64,000 bases of DNA from Limibacter armeniacum (GTDB lineage Bacteria > Bacteroidota > Bacteroidia > Cytophagales > Flammeovirgaceae), in the NCBI RefSeq assembly GCF_036880985.1, contig NZ_JBAJNO010000009.1:3260501-3324500 (forward strand), written 5' to 3'. Positions 63,940 to 64,000 of this stretch are shown here, piece after piece. How positions within the stretch are numbered: position 1 is the stretch's first letter; each line of letters opens with the position of its first letter. The notes under the pieces were generated by a model. That model saw nothing but the letters and a program-made list of their open reading frames with translations. It did not search any database and had not been told where the DNA came from. Made by a program: the position numbers and the translations under genes.

Positions 63940-64000
63940 ATGGAAAAATTCTGGTCTTCTCATCCATTTGTTAGAATTGTAATCGCCCAGGTTTTCGGTA
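63940..64000 (+). CDS. Start of a gene, possibly ComEC/Rec2-like (partial)
   Basis: An ATG at 63940 opens a frame reading MEKFWSSHPFVRIVIAQVFG before the window ends. The polar start followed by a hydrophobic stretch fits the N terminus of Bacteroidota ComEC/Rec2-type membrane proteins (FW..PFxR), but 20 residues are not enough to be sure. Confidence 0.35.
   Translation, partial: MEKFWSSHPFVRIVIAQVFG

Noticed and set aside
1-64000. CRISPR arrays, insertion sequences, prophage genes, replication origin
   Set aside because: No regular direct-repeat/spacer pattern, transposase, integrase or phage structural gene was seen, and gyrA alone does not mark an origin here (no dnaA, dnaN or gyrB nearby).

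Overview
The window is chromosomal DNA from a member of the Bacteroidota, most likely a marine Cytophagales bacterium (Flammeovirga/Persicobacter-like; the genus is a guess). The evidence is a giant secreted protein with a type IX secretion (T9SS) C-terminal sorting domain, a LytS/LytTR two-component pair, a GT117 (DUF2723) membrane protein, a DUF4493-like lipoprotein, SxC lipoboxes, and promoter-like TTG...TAnnTTTG elements of the Bacteroidota type. I found no insertion sequence, prophage, integrase or CRISPR array. Most genes are core or niche genes in short operons separated by good hairpin terminators.

Layout. 0-4 kb: dapF, an outer-membrane protein with a polybasic tail, and a histidine kinase/LytTR regulator operon. 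4-12 kb: a lipoprotein with three glycogen-binding-like modules, a flavodoxin, an inward-rectifier K+ channel, Nfu, a sodium/solute symporter and NhaD. 12-14.3 kb: a thioesterase/YihY pair followed by four tandem tRNA-Ser(TGA) genes. 14-19 kb: a CapA-like protein, an ECF sigma/anti-sigma/Spy-like operon and lpdA. 19-29 kb: a cell-surface block with a lipoprotein, a 1651-residue T9SS protein and a divergently transcribed secreted TPR-CHAT protein. 29-38.8 kb: CysQ, a metallo-hydrolase, a single-domain receiver, a large hybrid kinase, an MscS channel and hemA. 38.9-43.7 kb: a co-directional run with a polynucleotide-kinase-like gene overlapping a Thg1-like protein, a frameshifted DUF1287 gene, a GNAT, an amidohydrolase and a luciferase-like oxidoreductase. 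44-53 kb: accessory enzymes (aldo/keto reductase, Asp/Asn hydroxylase, GH31) and the GT117 protein. 53-64 kb: a gene remnant, gyrA, a probably highly expressed periplasmic TPR protein, rlmN, lspA, nrdA and the first codons of another gene.

The most notable item is the overlapping kinase/Thg1-like pair (38945-40145). It looks like a two-step RNA 5'-end repair module: the kinase would supply the 5'-phosphate that a 3'-5' polymerase needs. Other points of interest are the 5-bp tandem duplication that breaks the DUF1287 gene, the tRNA-Ser quartet with an alternating compensatory acceptor-stem pair, the exported TPR-CHAT protein, the beta-propeller apparently inserted inside an Ig-like domain of the T9SS protein, the triple E-set lipoprotein, and structured intergenic hairpins at 19.3 kb and in the gyrA leader. 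All family assignments rest on motif recognition by eye; no database search was run.
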